Below, in pieces: positions 22,655-34,099 of a DNA stretch of 64,000 nucleotides (position 1 is its first letter; each line of letters opens with the position of its first letter). This DNA comes from Rhyacophila brunnea. Taxonomy: Eukaryota > Arthropoda > Insecta > Trichoptera > Rhyacophilidae. A program made the translations under genes and the position numbers. The stretch lies in assembly GCA_022495005.1 (NCBI GenBank), contig JAGYXB010000460.1, positions 310,001-374,000 of the forward strand, read 5' to 3'. Under the pieces are notes generated by a model. The model saw only the letters and a program-made list of their open reading frames with translations. It was not told the origin of the DNA and ran no database searches.

Positions 22655-23025
22655 AAGTTCAAGTAAGTTACAACAAAAAATCTTGGTCCGTGACATCGGT
22701 TAGTAATTAAAGTAATACCTACTTTGATTTAAAATAAAAAAGCCGATCGCCAATAGTAACTCATTTTGGAAAACGCTTCAGAGAGTATTAAGAGCCATTA
22801 GTTAAAATTTGTCGCAATTAAGTATCACGCCAATAGCATAGTGGTCTATTAGCATGGACGCGAAACCCGAGAGATGTAGGTTCGCTGCTGGGTGTCTTTT
22901 TTCAAAAAAAGGTTTTTTTCTATTGGTTATAATATATTTTCTCAGAAGTTTTCAAAATTATGTAGTTCAATAATTATAATGTTTTATTCTTAAATTTTCT
23001 CAATTATTCGTTGAATAAAAAAATA
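22655..23025 (+). repeat. Repeat family B, copy at 22.7 kb
   Basis: It aligns end to end with the 10.0-kb copy: gttacaacaaaaaatcttgg, then ggttagtaattaaagtaata, aaacgcttcagagagtatta, a tRNA-like core (catagtggtctatt; aggttcgctgctgggtgtc), attggttataatata, and a tail ending ttcgttgaataaaa. The B box has lost bases compared with the 10.0-kb copy, so it is probably inactive. Confidence 0.75.
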
Positions 23026-23502
23026 GTTAATTAAAAAATCTAAGTGTTTCATTAATCAAATAATTTCAATTATTCCACTAAATAAAATTTATATTTATGG
23101 ACATTCATTTTAAACTACATAAGAATACAAACTAGAACTAACGTTTGGCAGTCAAATAAACTGAAGTTGCAATATAAATTTTTTTTTTAGTTAAACGTTA
23201 TCAAACGTTTAAAACGCATAAATAGTAACAATCTTACAATAATACTTATTCTATTTCAGAAATAGTTTTAATTGATGATGAAAAATCATGGAAAGTAATC
23301 AAGTACTATGGTATAATAATATATTGCCTCTACAATAGAAAAACAAACACACTCTCGGACCACCTTGTTAACGTGTTGATATTTGAGACACTCAGACCTC
23401 TACCTTGGCCCAATCTATATGTGCTTGACTACTTTTGATCCTTGTATATTTATGTTGTGCTCTAATTTACATACAGTAAATACAATTATAAGTGATCACA
23501 TC

Positions 23503-24157
23503 TATGGATTGCAATACCGGTTTTTCAAAACCAGTATTCAATTATTAATCGATACCGAAATACCGGTTTCAAAAATCCAAAATACCAATATTTTCGGTAT
23601 AAAGAGAGCATATACATAATGTATGATTTTCAAAAGTGAATTAAAATTGTATATTCAATTTTGTGTAAGTATGTACCCATATGTTTTATGCTGACAAAAC
23701 GCAAATATTATATTATGTATTGACTGAAACCAACAAAAATTAAAAAAACAAAATCCCTCAAATACACTTATATAATCGTCGCTATAAATTAACATATTTC
23801 GAAAACGAAAATATTCATAACAAAAATATTTCCAATTATTTTGTAACCTATTGATCCAACGTTGATAGTACATCCAACATACATTGAATTTCAAAGATTT
23901 TTCTCTATGCCCGGGCCTTTGTAAACTTTATCAGTTCTAAAATATTATGATTTATACATATTTACAAAGTTCAGCATAATAAATGTAGGTAGATACTTCA
24001 AGTTACTATAAAAAATAGTGTTTTAAATAGATTTTAATAGTTATATTTATTGATAAGTATTTTTTTGTTTATATAATATGTTTGGACGAATACCGGTATT
24101 CAATAATAAATACCGAAATACCAGTATTGATATATTCATTCGGTATTGCAATCCCTA
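23503..24157. mobile_element. hAT-like non-autonomous element, ACCGGT subfamily, copy 1
   Basis: The left end tatggattgcaataccggtt and right end cggtattgcaatcccta are inverted. The palindromic motif ataccggtat and variants recur near both ends. The flanking 8-mers are atcacatc and atcggatc (6/8), a possible aged target duplication; an alternative is gatcacat on both sides with slightly shifted boundaries. The interior is AT-rich without a transposase. It is in inverse orientation to the copy at 24.6 kb. Confidence 0.75.
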
Positions 24158-24631
24158 ATCGGATCACATAATATAACCATTATATTATTATGTATTACAA
24201 ATAAGTGAAATTGATGACGTTAAACAAAATAACAAACTACATACAAAAACTAACTAATGAATGAATTTATTAACACAATATTATATTATTAATCCCTAAT
24301 GCAATTTTAACCTACTTAAATATACGTTGACGCAATTTAATATTAAAAAGACTATTATTCAATACAAAACAAACTACAATTTAATTTCTTAGGTGTATTG
24401 TAACTAAAAATTAATAAATTCACGTGTTCCGCTCAGTCTTGAAGTCAGTTTTGTGAATACATAGGTACCTAAATCCATAATATTATAAAAAATGAAAAAG
24501 TTAGGTACCATAATATAAGAATATTGTTGAATATTATCTGTTGAACTTACTATAAACTTTTAAAGACTGATATCATTGATATAATATTTCATTACTTAAC
24601 TCCATTAATTTCCAATATGTACCATTGTTCC

Positions 24632-25275
24632 TAGGAATTGCAATACCGAATGAAAATGCCAATACCGGTTTTTCGGTATTTTTTATTGAATACCGGTATT
24701 AATATCGGTATTTCTTAAACATTGAAAAAACAAAAGTAGGTGCTTATCAATAAATATAGCTATTAAAATCTTTTAAAAATATTATTTTATAGCAAAAACC
24801 TACATACCTTCATTTATTATGTTGACATTTAAAACTATGTATTGATCATAATTGTAGAAATAGTGATTTTTTACAAATATTTTGAATATATTGATAATTT
24901 TAACTAAAGCCCTCAAACGTTCATCAAGTGAAAATACGTCCGGCTGCAGGAAAAGCTTCTTAAATTCAACGCTTGTACAGTCATCAATAATTATAGAGTA
25001 ATTGAACATTTTTGTCACGGATGTTTTCTATTTCTAAATAATATTATGATAATTTGTTAAATATATTTGATGAAATTTGTTTTATTATCCTTTCACCCCT
25101 ATTGGATTCACTCAATATATTTGCATTGTAGCAGCACGTAGCTTATAATTCATTTTCAAAAACGTAAACGAGTGTGCTTTCTTAATACCGAAAAATCCGG
25201 TATTTTGGATTTTTAATACCGGTATTTAATAAATACTGGAATACCGGTTTTGCAATACCGGTATTGCAATCCCTA
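24632..25275. mobile_element. hAT-like non-autonomous element, ACCGGT subfamily, copy 2
   Basis: The left end taggaattgcaataccgaat and right end ggtattgcaatcccta are inverted. Read on the minus strand, the right end (tagggattgcaataccggta) matches the left end of the 23.5-kb element. The flanks are attgttcc and attattca (6/8). ataccggtat-type palindromes recur at both ends. A minus-strand ORF at 24800-25018 lies in the interior and resembles no transposase I know. Confidence 0.78.
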
Positions 25276-25516
25276 ATTATTCATAGAATGGACGATTTTA
25301 CACCTCTTGAGTGTAGTATTTTTATTGTTTATAAGTAATAATGATCTATTATGAGGTTTGACGATTTATTACAATATGCTTATCGAGTGTATTATTGTTA
25401 ATAAGATAGGGGAGTTTTTACTTACACTTCGACTATTCATAATTTTTTTGTTATATTTTTTGACTTGATAGCTAGGTAATGGAGTTTTTACCTACTTTAT
25501 TATCTACCTGATTTAG

Positions 25517-25552
25517 TATATAAGTTAGAGTTAACAGTGTTCGTTGTCAGTG
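25517..25552 (+). promoter_or_regulatory. TATA box and initiator, predicted pol II core promoter
   Basis: tatataag at 25517-25524 is followed by tcagtg at 25547-25552, with the initiator A at 25549. The TATA start lies 32 nt upstream of that A, the usual spacing for a TATA-Inr promoter, and TCAGT is the common arthropod initiator. It could serve the ORF at 25590 or be the promoter of a retroelement terminus. Confidence 0.45.
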
Positions 25553-25589
25553 TGTGTTTTCCTTCAGTGAGTATACACAGCGTCTAAAA

Positions 25590-25778
25590 ATGCCGAAAGG
25601 CGAAACCCGGGTCGCCAAAAACGACTCAAATAAAATAGTACAAAACTTAAGTCCATTAGAATTGCAATTCAAATTCTATCAAGTACCTTCGGTCGATAGT
25701 ATTAATATTATGTATTTTCAATTTTCTCATATTTATTGTAATTATAATGTCTTCATATCAAAAGTAGTAGATAATTAA
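25590..25778 (+). CDS. Short ORF behind a predicted promoter, function unknown
   Basis: An ATG at 25590 (context aaaaatgcc) begins a 62-codon frame: MPKGETRVAKNDSNKIVQNL, then SPLELQFKFYQVPSVDSINI, then a more hydrophobic, aromatic tail ending in a stop. It is about 41 nt past the predicted start site. The first 38 residues look protein-like; the tail (MYFQFSHIYCNYNVF) looks like translated AT-rich DNA, so the real exon may end earlier. No family is recognised. A leader and start of a retroelement gag-like ORF is an alternative. Confidence 0.25.
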   Translation: MPKGETRVAKNDSNKIVQNLSPLELQFKFYQVPSVDSINIMYFQFSHIYCNYNVFISKVVDN

Positions 25779-26630
25779 ATAATAAGAGAAGGTTTTTTTC
25801 AATATTTTTAGTTCCTTCTTTAATTATTGTTATTAGACTCATTTCCACCTTTTTCAAAATATTTACCGTCTTTAGAAGTAGGTATATTAAATAAGAGGAA
25901 CTTTATGCTTTTATCTTTTTTCCATTTCAGAGAGTCACGTTTCTCTATATATTTACATAAAATATTGGGCTTGACAAATAGTCTAGTTGTACTGGACTTA
26001 TTATTCGTGCTGTCCACTAGCTGATAGTGTGTTGCCAAGTGACTTAGTTCGTGCATCTACGCTATGCTACGATTTTCAGCTTACTGGCGTAGAGGATGCT
26101 CAAAGAAGTCATGAGTAGTATATTATTATAAAGGGTTACAAGATCAGTACTATAGAATTTTAAAACGTCATAGCAGCTATTCTTTTTTTGAATCCCACTA
26201 AAATTTATATTTGTATTCAGTATTGCTTGGCAAATCGTCATGACAAGTTATATAGTTGTACAGCGTATACAAATAGTCGACATACAGAGCTTACTATTCG
26301 AAATTTAATTGAAAAATTCGAGTAATTTTTGTGATGTTAAGAATTCGACTCGTCATAAAAGTTAACGTACTGCTGAAAATATCGTTGTTGTGAATTTAAA
26401 GTATGCGTGAAAATCCAAAACAATCAAATACATGTCGTTCTCAAGAATTTAGACTTTACAACTAATGATATTGTATTCAAAAAATTAACATAAATAATAA
26501 AATGTGTAATCATTTCTTAATTTCTTTAATGAATCTTTTCAATAGAATAAGTATTTATGTTATAATAGGTAATGCATAATATATTTTTTAAACTTGTCAA
26601 TATCACGTATTATTCACCTGAAAAATATTA
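25779..26630. other. Unassigned AT-rich sequence
   Basis: No supported gene or delimited repeat. ORFs on both strands near 25.8-26.05 kb overlap each other and are composition-driven. Confidence 0.3.
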
Positions 26631-26635
26631 TCGCG

Positions 26636-26866
26636 CACAGCTTAAGCGACGGCTTCTAACGTCGTAGGTCCCAGGTTCGAATTCTGGGTCTGGTAAGTAC
26701 ACACAATATTGTTTTTCAATGTATGAGTCAGAGTATGGACCTAATAGGTTAAGCAAGTGACTGACAGCCATTTCTCGTAAAAACAAAAATCTATTAATAC
26801 AAAACATCCACTCTGTGGAGGCCCATAATATGATTTTATTAGAATTGGACATAGTTGGAAAACATA
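26636..26866 (+). repeat. SINE-A copy, plus strand, 5' end damaged
   Basis: It runs from a decayed A-box region (acagcttaagcgacggc) through ggtcccaggttcgaattctg (B box), the body with ctctgtggaggcccataata, to a tail ending ggacatagttgg. It is the only SINE-A copy on the plus strand. The tail has lost the taggatcgg form seen at 16.0 kb. Confidence 0.82.
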
Positions 26867-26879
26867 ATATATGACATTA

Positions 26880-28840
26880 ATTATTATTACGACGCACGTT
26901 ATCGCGTACCTACGAAAAGCTTACGTTCAAGTTTATAAAATATAAATGTTAATACTAAGACAGTGGGAGAGAATGAAATAGGGATTGAAGAAAAATATTG
27001 GATAATCGAGATTGAGATTGCTTGAATGTGTGAATACAGCTGCTTTCACACTGGGTCTTTAAAACTGGAAATCAACAAACGAGGAAAGGCTGCCGTGAAT
27101 AGATATCTTGGAAACTGTCAAAATGTACACTATTTTACTGATCCAATAATTGTAATAATACTATGAGAAAGGAGTTTTTATGATTTCAAATATTTTGTAA
27201 ATTATTTGTTTTACGTTACCGTTACCATTCCTGGGATGTTTATATATAAATAAATTTTATATTTAAAGAATACAGCTCCAAACGCAATAATTACAAAAGA
27301 TGTATGTGGACTGTATGGAATGGGGGTGTAATTGCAAATACACAACTGGAGGAAATTTGAAGGAACAGATTGAACAGGGACTTGAACTGACATTGAAGAT
27401 GAATGGTGGCTTCTTCGTCTTTATTTTATTCCCCACTTTAAAATATGATGTTGCTCAGCTCACGTTCTGTTATACACTCAAAGAATGTCAGAATTGCACT
27501 GATCCATCTCAAGTGATTACTAGTCACTACTATGTACCTACTAAATAATGAGGCTGGAGTTGGAAAGATGGACATGATATTAATAATTGACTGAAAAAAA
27601 TAATATAATTATACCACAGCCACCAAATATATATGACGTACTAAAGTCGCTTAGAGAACTCTGTTATTATTTTATTTTTTTTTTGCCTCATTTGAATTCC
27701 ATTCTAGAGTAGAGTGAGCCGGCATTTTAATTTGCTCTGTTTATAATTGTCATTTAGGATCCACCCTTGACTATTTTTTCTTGAAATGACAGATCGTGGC
27801 TGGGAAAGACATTATATTTTCATTTAGTGAAGTGCCGGCATTGCGAGTGCGTATAAAGGCGCATTTCAACTCTTTATAAAATAACAGAATTAAATCATTA
27901 TTTAAATATTTAAATAATTTAGAACATAATATATATGTGCTAGATGAATTGGAAATTGTTTAACTAGATTTATTGTCGATGATATAAATACCAAAATTCA
28001 TATAATAAAATGATGGGTCGAAGTATCACCGCTGTATTAGTAATTTTCACGCAAAATCATGAAAATTTCTATAAAAAAATGTTCAAAACTTAATTTTCTT
28101 TCAGCTCACTCGAGTAAGTAATGATTTTAGACTAATTTCTCTTTCCTTTCGAACATATATACCTAATATGCCATTTATATAAAAATTTTATATTACTTTA
28201 ATATAATTAATTTAATTAAAAACAGTACTTTCCACGGAGGAATTTCATTTTGATATAAAGTATTTCTACCTGATACTCAATGACAAGATTTTCAAAACAA
28301 ATCATTTAATATCATTGCTTACTTATGGAGTGAACAAGCTAAATTATATTACTTGTTTTCGAATTAGTTATTAATAGTATATAAAAATGTATGCTAGATA
28401 AAAAATCAAGGTCATTGAATATATAGAACATGCACATAAAGCACAAAGAAATTAACATTGTGCCTGATTATAAAGAGCATGTAAAACTTAAAATTGCAAT
28501 TACTACATAACTTGATTTCGATACTTACTAACTGTTGGCTAACCAACCCCCTTAACTAACCCCATGATTATTATGATAGTAATATTAAATGGGAATGCAA
28601 TAATAAATTCATTAAGAAATACACTTTATCAATGGCGCTACATGCCGGTGTGGGCCTGACTGTCTCCAATATTGATTTCCATTTTCCACTCTCTTCACTT
28701 AGAGTTTCAAAGTATTTTTCTACTCCATCCAGCCACCTACATAATAAAATATGTATATAGAAGTATGGGGTGGCCTGAACGAATCAAGCGAGACTTACTA
28801 TGATGATGTTGTCACTACATAATCAGACAATCTCAAATGT
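26880..28840. other. Unassigned AT-rich sequence
   Basis: No recognised gene. The frame at 27300-27548 (MYVDCMEWGCNCKYTTGGNL...) is cysteine-containing but shows no domain or splice support. Confidence 0.3.
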
Positions 28841-28841
28841 A

Positions 28842-29366
28842 CATTTTGCAATGAATAAATCTCCAAATATTAATCATACATAATTTGAAAACATCAATAT
28901 CACAAAACAACATCACTAAAAATACGACACCCGACGGGACTTGAACCCGTGTTTGCTGGATCCGCGCCAGTGTGCTTTTCTAATTACACATTGACTCTGA
29001 CTACATAATTACTTTTTAATTACTAAATTTAAATAGCATGCTAATTATATCGAATGGCCACCTAATCGTTACGCGATGGGTGCGTCCTTAGCGTCCAATG
29101 TATTAAGCCACGGACATTCTTCTTAATTACGACGATTTCTCTAATAGTACTAGTAGTTGCTACATAAAATGCTTATCGAATAGCGATATAATGTTGACTA
29201 TCGGTTTTAGTATATGTATTAAATTATGGCAAGTTTTTCTACAAAAAGGTTATTTCTAGTGTGTATTGCGTGAGATATTTTCAAATTATGTATGTTCAAT
29301 ATATAAAATGTTACATTCTCAGATCTTGTATCTTATTCGTTGAATAAAAGAAATAGTTTCTCTAAA
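28842..29366 (-). repeat. Repeat family B copy with inverted ends and a nested TTAA element
   Basis: The tRNA-like core is on the minus strand at about 28925-28986 (plus-strand cacccgacgggacttgaacc; B box gggttcaagtccc). Similar tail sequences occur inverted at both sides: catacataatttgaaaacat at about 28880, and gagatattttcaaattatgt at about 29271. The copy ends ttcgttgaataaaagaaat. It is split by a 115-bp insert at 28988-29102 that other copies lack. The inverted tails make it look more like a TIR element that captured a tRNA-like region than a plain SINE. Confidence 0.72.
28988..29102. mobile_element. Short TTAA-target element (115 bp), copy 1
   Basis: It is inserted where family B copies at 50.6 and 51.1 kb read continuously (ctaattaaactacgggc). 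It is bounded by ttac on the left and ttaa on the right. Full-length similarity to the 117-bp insert at 42.5 kb includes taattatatcgaatggccac and tgcgtccttagcgtccaatg. TTAA target choice is a hallmark of piggyBac-type transposases. It has no coding capacity. Confidence 0.72.
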
Positions 29367-29369
29367 TAT

Positions 29370-32300
29370 TAGTTAAACAAAGAATAAAAATATTCTTTAA
29401 ATAAAAATATAGAACGTGATTTAATTAAATGCAATATATATTTTTTAAATAGAATAGGTTGACTCGATATGTATAGAAGGTGTTTTAAGTATATAAAAAA
29501 ATATTAGATTATCTTAGCCATGCCTTAATTTTCCACTACTTATATACGCAGTCACATTTTTACTAGTATGTTGCCACAATGAAAAAAATAATTGGTTAAA
29601 AGCTTCTGCGGTGAAAATAGGAAATGTGCTTTTTGTCTTCTTATAATTAATATTAATGAACCCCATTTCTAGATTTTTTCATTGTTTTTGTTTTAAAAAA
29701 AAGATTTTTTCCAGACATCTGTTGGCAAAACAATAAAACAGCCGACATGAAAAATATTCGCAATATAAAATTCACTTTAAAAGTAGCCCATTTTTTGTCG
29801 TTCGTTAATTTTAGCGTTTCCCATAAAGCTTCGCCACACTTATTTTTGTAAAATTTCTTTTCATCTAAGTAGTATACTTTTGCGGCACTCTAAATAATTA
29901 AAAACTCAAATAATTAATGTTTGTTATTACTCAAAACAGCCACCATCAATACCGTTTATTCGTGTGATAAATATTAATACATTACATCGAATTGATAGAG
30001 ATATATTTACTCTTTTTCATTACTTGGAGCAACGTTCTAAGATAGGATTATTCCTTCATCACAAGTATCTTCCACTGGCTCTAGTCCTTTGTCAATCTCA
30101 TTCGGTTTCCAAGCAAATCCATCCTTTCCCAGTTCTCTTCCACACAGTTGATTCACCAATTTAGTAAGTAAGTAACTTCACTAACTTAATGTCTGGCATT
30201 TTTTCAACACAGTTCACCTAGTGTAAATAATCCAGTTCACTTCTAGTGTATACTGGTCCAAAGATTTTACTAGTTTGCTGTTTTTTTTAATGATTGAATA
30301 AAAATACCACAACCAGAGGTGGTTTTAAATTCACATTGATATTATAATTATTATACTTACGAAATAAATGTTAAAAATACAAAAAAAAATAATAATTTCA
30401 GACAATTCTTATTCACAAAATAGTAATATAAATTAGGCTAAATCGTATAAGTTGGTTTTTGTCATTAATTAGCCGTTTCAGTCTATTACCAAATCGTGGT
30501 TTTATCTCCACCACCCCCACGTCACTCGTTATGCAAGCATATACCATTGTGTAATGAACGTTAAGTACTACAAAGATAAATAAATTGTCTTTGCTTAAGT
30601 ACTTAACTTACAGTAAATCCAGGTCCTCAAAATGTTATCAGGAAATTCTGATAGAGCATGCATATGCTATGTAATTCCCATTACTGTCCCGTATTTAACA
30701 CACTTATATAGTAATACTACATTTTAGTATTCGAAATAATATTTTATATTTACCATTGAGTTTTGCTGACTTAATTATAATGAAATTAGTCGAACAACGA
30801 TTGAAACAGTATCATGAATAAAAATAATAAGAAAACTCCTAAAATTGAACGGCAGCGAATCCAAAAGTATAAATTATGATAATAAAAAAACACTTCTGCT
30901 GTGTGTGCTCATTTTTGTTAATTTTTATTATTCTATATATATATACCATTAGGTTACCAGATATAGGTACAATTGGTATAGTGTTACTGCTAGATACTGC
31001 AGATGTGACATATTCCCAGATGACGTATTCTTTAAAGTAACATGTTATAATGATATTTAGGTATTTATTGTGGGATTATAGGGTAGAATTTAACTTTACT
31101 TGTTGTAAATAATATATGCTAAAATAGTAATGTTATAAAAAATGGTTAGAATGTATTTGACCTTTTAATACTGCGATACCATATTATGCAAAATATCAAA
31201 TAGCTATGTGGCTAAGTATTTTCAACAGCCACCTTATGAGCAAAAGTCACCGCTGGTATCACATATACCTGACATAGAATTCTAACCCCCCTCTAACTTT
31301 GTATAATAATTTCTTGTCGGTCCCACTCTCTCAAGTTGACAAATAAAAATAAAAATGTAACCTCCCGACATTTAATCTTAAAAGCCCTGACGGGGGACGT
31401 TAACACTCCATCATTCACATTTCCCTAGCCACATGAAAACATCGTAAAAATTCTTAACGTGATATTACCTTTATGGGTATTGTTAAAATGTTTATATTTT
31501 TCGGAAATCTTAAAAAAACAAAAAAGCCGAATTACCGGCTCGGCTTATCTAACGTACAGATTTTCATTGCATACATATTTTACGAGACAGTATAATAATT
31601 TCATGCAATAGGTACAACTACTAACTCCAGTAGCTATTTTAGTAAACTTCTTATTACTCGATTATTTTTTTATGATTGAACTTTTTCTATAAGCGTAAAT
31701 AATACACAAAAATAAATTAGTACCATTACCTCTCAAAAACTTTTACAATATCAACATGTATTGTCATTTGCTGAAAATCCAAATACAGAAAAAACATTTT
31801 GTCATTTTTGTCTTTAAAATATCAGGTTCTGATACCGTAACCGTGTAATGTAAGAAAAGAAAAAAATGCTGATAGGTAGTGTGTAAATATAAATAAAACT
31901 CTTTATGAAAATGAAGATAGTATAAGGTTTAGAAATAAAAACGTTTACAACAGATATTAGTAGAAAATGACATTTTGTTATATTGGGGTCAGAATGATGT
32001 CACCTCACCCTGTACTGTACTGCATCGACATCTGCATGACTCAATGAACGTTTTTTATCATTTTTTACATGCCTACACATTTTCGACTCATCTCAAAATT
32101 GCGGGTTATTTGTTTTTAGCGGTTGGCACTATGTATTTTCTATAAGAATGTTGTATATTATCTATGGTCTGCAGGATGGGTTCTGTTCAAATTATATTAT
32201 TATCTATGGATTTAATATTCCAAGTATTTTTTACGGAGATGGTCATCGTTCAAAATGTTCTGCAAAATGACGAAACCATAGACTAAATTTTTCACCATGA

Positions 32301-32800
32301 TAGCGTGACAGTACGCGATGTGCATCTCAATATATTCACAACTTTAATATCAGTGCATGAAATCGTGAAACATTATCTTAAATAATATGTACTAAAAAAA
32401 ATATTATTAAAGTCTTGTATATGTATAGGTGTTATCTAAATTTTATTTACATAATTAAATAATGCAGATGTTAACGAAAACAGTGTAATTTGAGTAGTTA
32501 ATAAACATATTGTATTACGTGAAAAAAAATGTATACAATTTAAAATCTAATCAAAATTAATAAAAAAAGAAATACCTACATCGTATTTTACACAATAATA
32601 ATTGAGACTTATGATCTTTGTTCGCAGGTACAGTGAATTAATACAATCATAAAAGATACTCATAATATACTAAATATTAATGTAATAATAAAATGTATTC
32701 TATATTCTTTTTAACACTATAACAGGCATATATGGCTAATGACAATAGTGTAGTTTAACAGTAGTGTATTTAGTAATAGAAGTGAAATAATTACAAACAC
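29370..32800. other. Unassigned AT-rich sequence
   Basis: No gene was recognised in about 3.4 kb. There is a small hairpin at 31524-31546 (aagccga ... tcggctt). Otherwise the stretch is AT-rich with chance ORFs only. Confidence 0.3.
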
Positions 32801-32811
32801 AAAAGTTTTGA

Positions 32812-32905
32812 GAAAACCCCATAAATATGTTGTGCACTCATTGGGAGCTAACCAGGAACTCCCAGGTAAAAGGCCAGCGCCTTACGCACAGCACCACAAG
32901 AGAGC
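32812..32905 (-). repeat. Possible tRNA-like fragment
   Basis: The minus strand reads gtgctgtgcgtaaggcgctg, gccttttacctgggagttcc, tggttagctccc, which loosely suggests A- and B-box elements. Stems are not convincing. It may be part of an unrelated repeat. Confidence 0.2.
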
Positions 32906-33839
32906 ATTACACCACCTTATTGTTTATGTTAATTATCATTATACACTAAAATATTGTTTTAAAATAAAATTTACAAACATTCGAATTTAATATTTAAAAA
33001 ATCTTTCAATATTGATTGATTAGGTAATATTTTATAATACAATCGACCAAAACAAACTTTGTTAGTATGTCCAGGAGGTTCGGTTTATCCCTTAGATTCA
33101 TCAACATAGCCTAGCCACTTATTCTCTTTGTGAATAGCTATCGTTGATGGCTAGTAAACCTAATAGGGGATGACGTGAGAAGTGCGAAGTTTTGGGGGTG
33201 TTTTGCATAAAACGCCATCAACAAAAGTTGACTTTTGATTGATCGGGCAGTTTGGGTACTTAATCGATTTTTGTTTAATTTTGTTATACTTCTAAGCATT
33301 CCAGCCTTTATAATCCTTTTCAATTATTAATGAAGGATGAGTTTCGTTTCAATGGATGTATTATAGTGAATTTGATAAAAATCATGTTTATATTTTCTTT
33401 ATTATATATTTTATAATTAAGTTGTAATGTTTAAAAAAAATATTATGTGCATAAGAGATCTTTTTCAGTTCATTGTAGTTAAATAATAAAACTGAAATAA
33501 GTAGCAAAGTCGACTGAAAGATTAACGTAACAAAGACGTGAGTAACATTTAACCGTTTTGCTAACCTACAAAAAGATCTTCATCGTTTAAGTTAATAGCC
33601 TTACAAAACTAATTTGCATCACACCACATCAGGTTATAATCGGGGTTATCAGCGGACCTTACATTTGAGTATGAAGCATCAACATATTGTTATGTTTCAG
33701 GAGAAGTTACCCAATAATGGGGTCACTGTGTACTCAGGTGTGCTTTGACTGAGTTTACTTGAGCTTAAGTTCAAGTGCCGACATGAGAAAGTAGTGAGTA
33801 GTAATATTATTGTTCCAATTAATATAATATACATATATC

Positions 33840-34090
33840 ATTATCGGCCGGGGTCGATCCACTACTGGATGAACGCATCTGCTAACTTCCTCCACTCTTC
33901 TCAATCCTTAGTTCTCCACTGCCACGTACATCCATCGAACTTTATAAGTTTGTCTATCTATAAAGAAGGTTTTAGGGCATCCATGTGGTCATTCAGTACC
34001 TCTTGGGTACCACTGTATAACGATATTTGTCCAGCGACATATCCATACTCCATATATATGTATGGACATGTGGCTCGGCTAATGGATAAC
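33840..34090 (-). mobile_element. RTE-type LINE 3' fragment, decayed
   Basis: Plus-strand phrases run parallel to the intact RTE fragment at 56.4-56.8 kb: ccactactggatgaacgcat; ctgccacgtacatccatcga; actttataagtttgtctat; ggtaccactg; gtccagcgacat. On the minus strand this is the C-terminal end of the reverse-transcriptase ORF, but frameshifts and stops break it. No target duplication was identified. Confidence 0.7.
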
Positions 34091-34099
34091 AAAATAAAT

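Noticed and set aside
24800..25018. Transposase fragment inside the 24.6-kb element
   Set aside because: The 72-residue minus ORF has no hAT dimerisation or catalytic motif, and the inverse copy at 23.5 kb does not keep the frame.
28925..28986. Functional tRNA gene in family B
   Set aside because: B box and adjacent stem (cccgacggga/acccgt side) look good, but the A-box half is degraded and it is part of a dispersed repeat.
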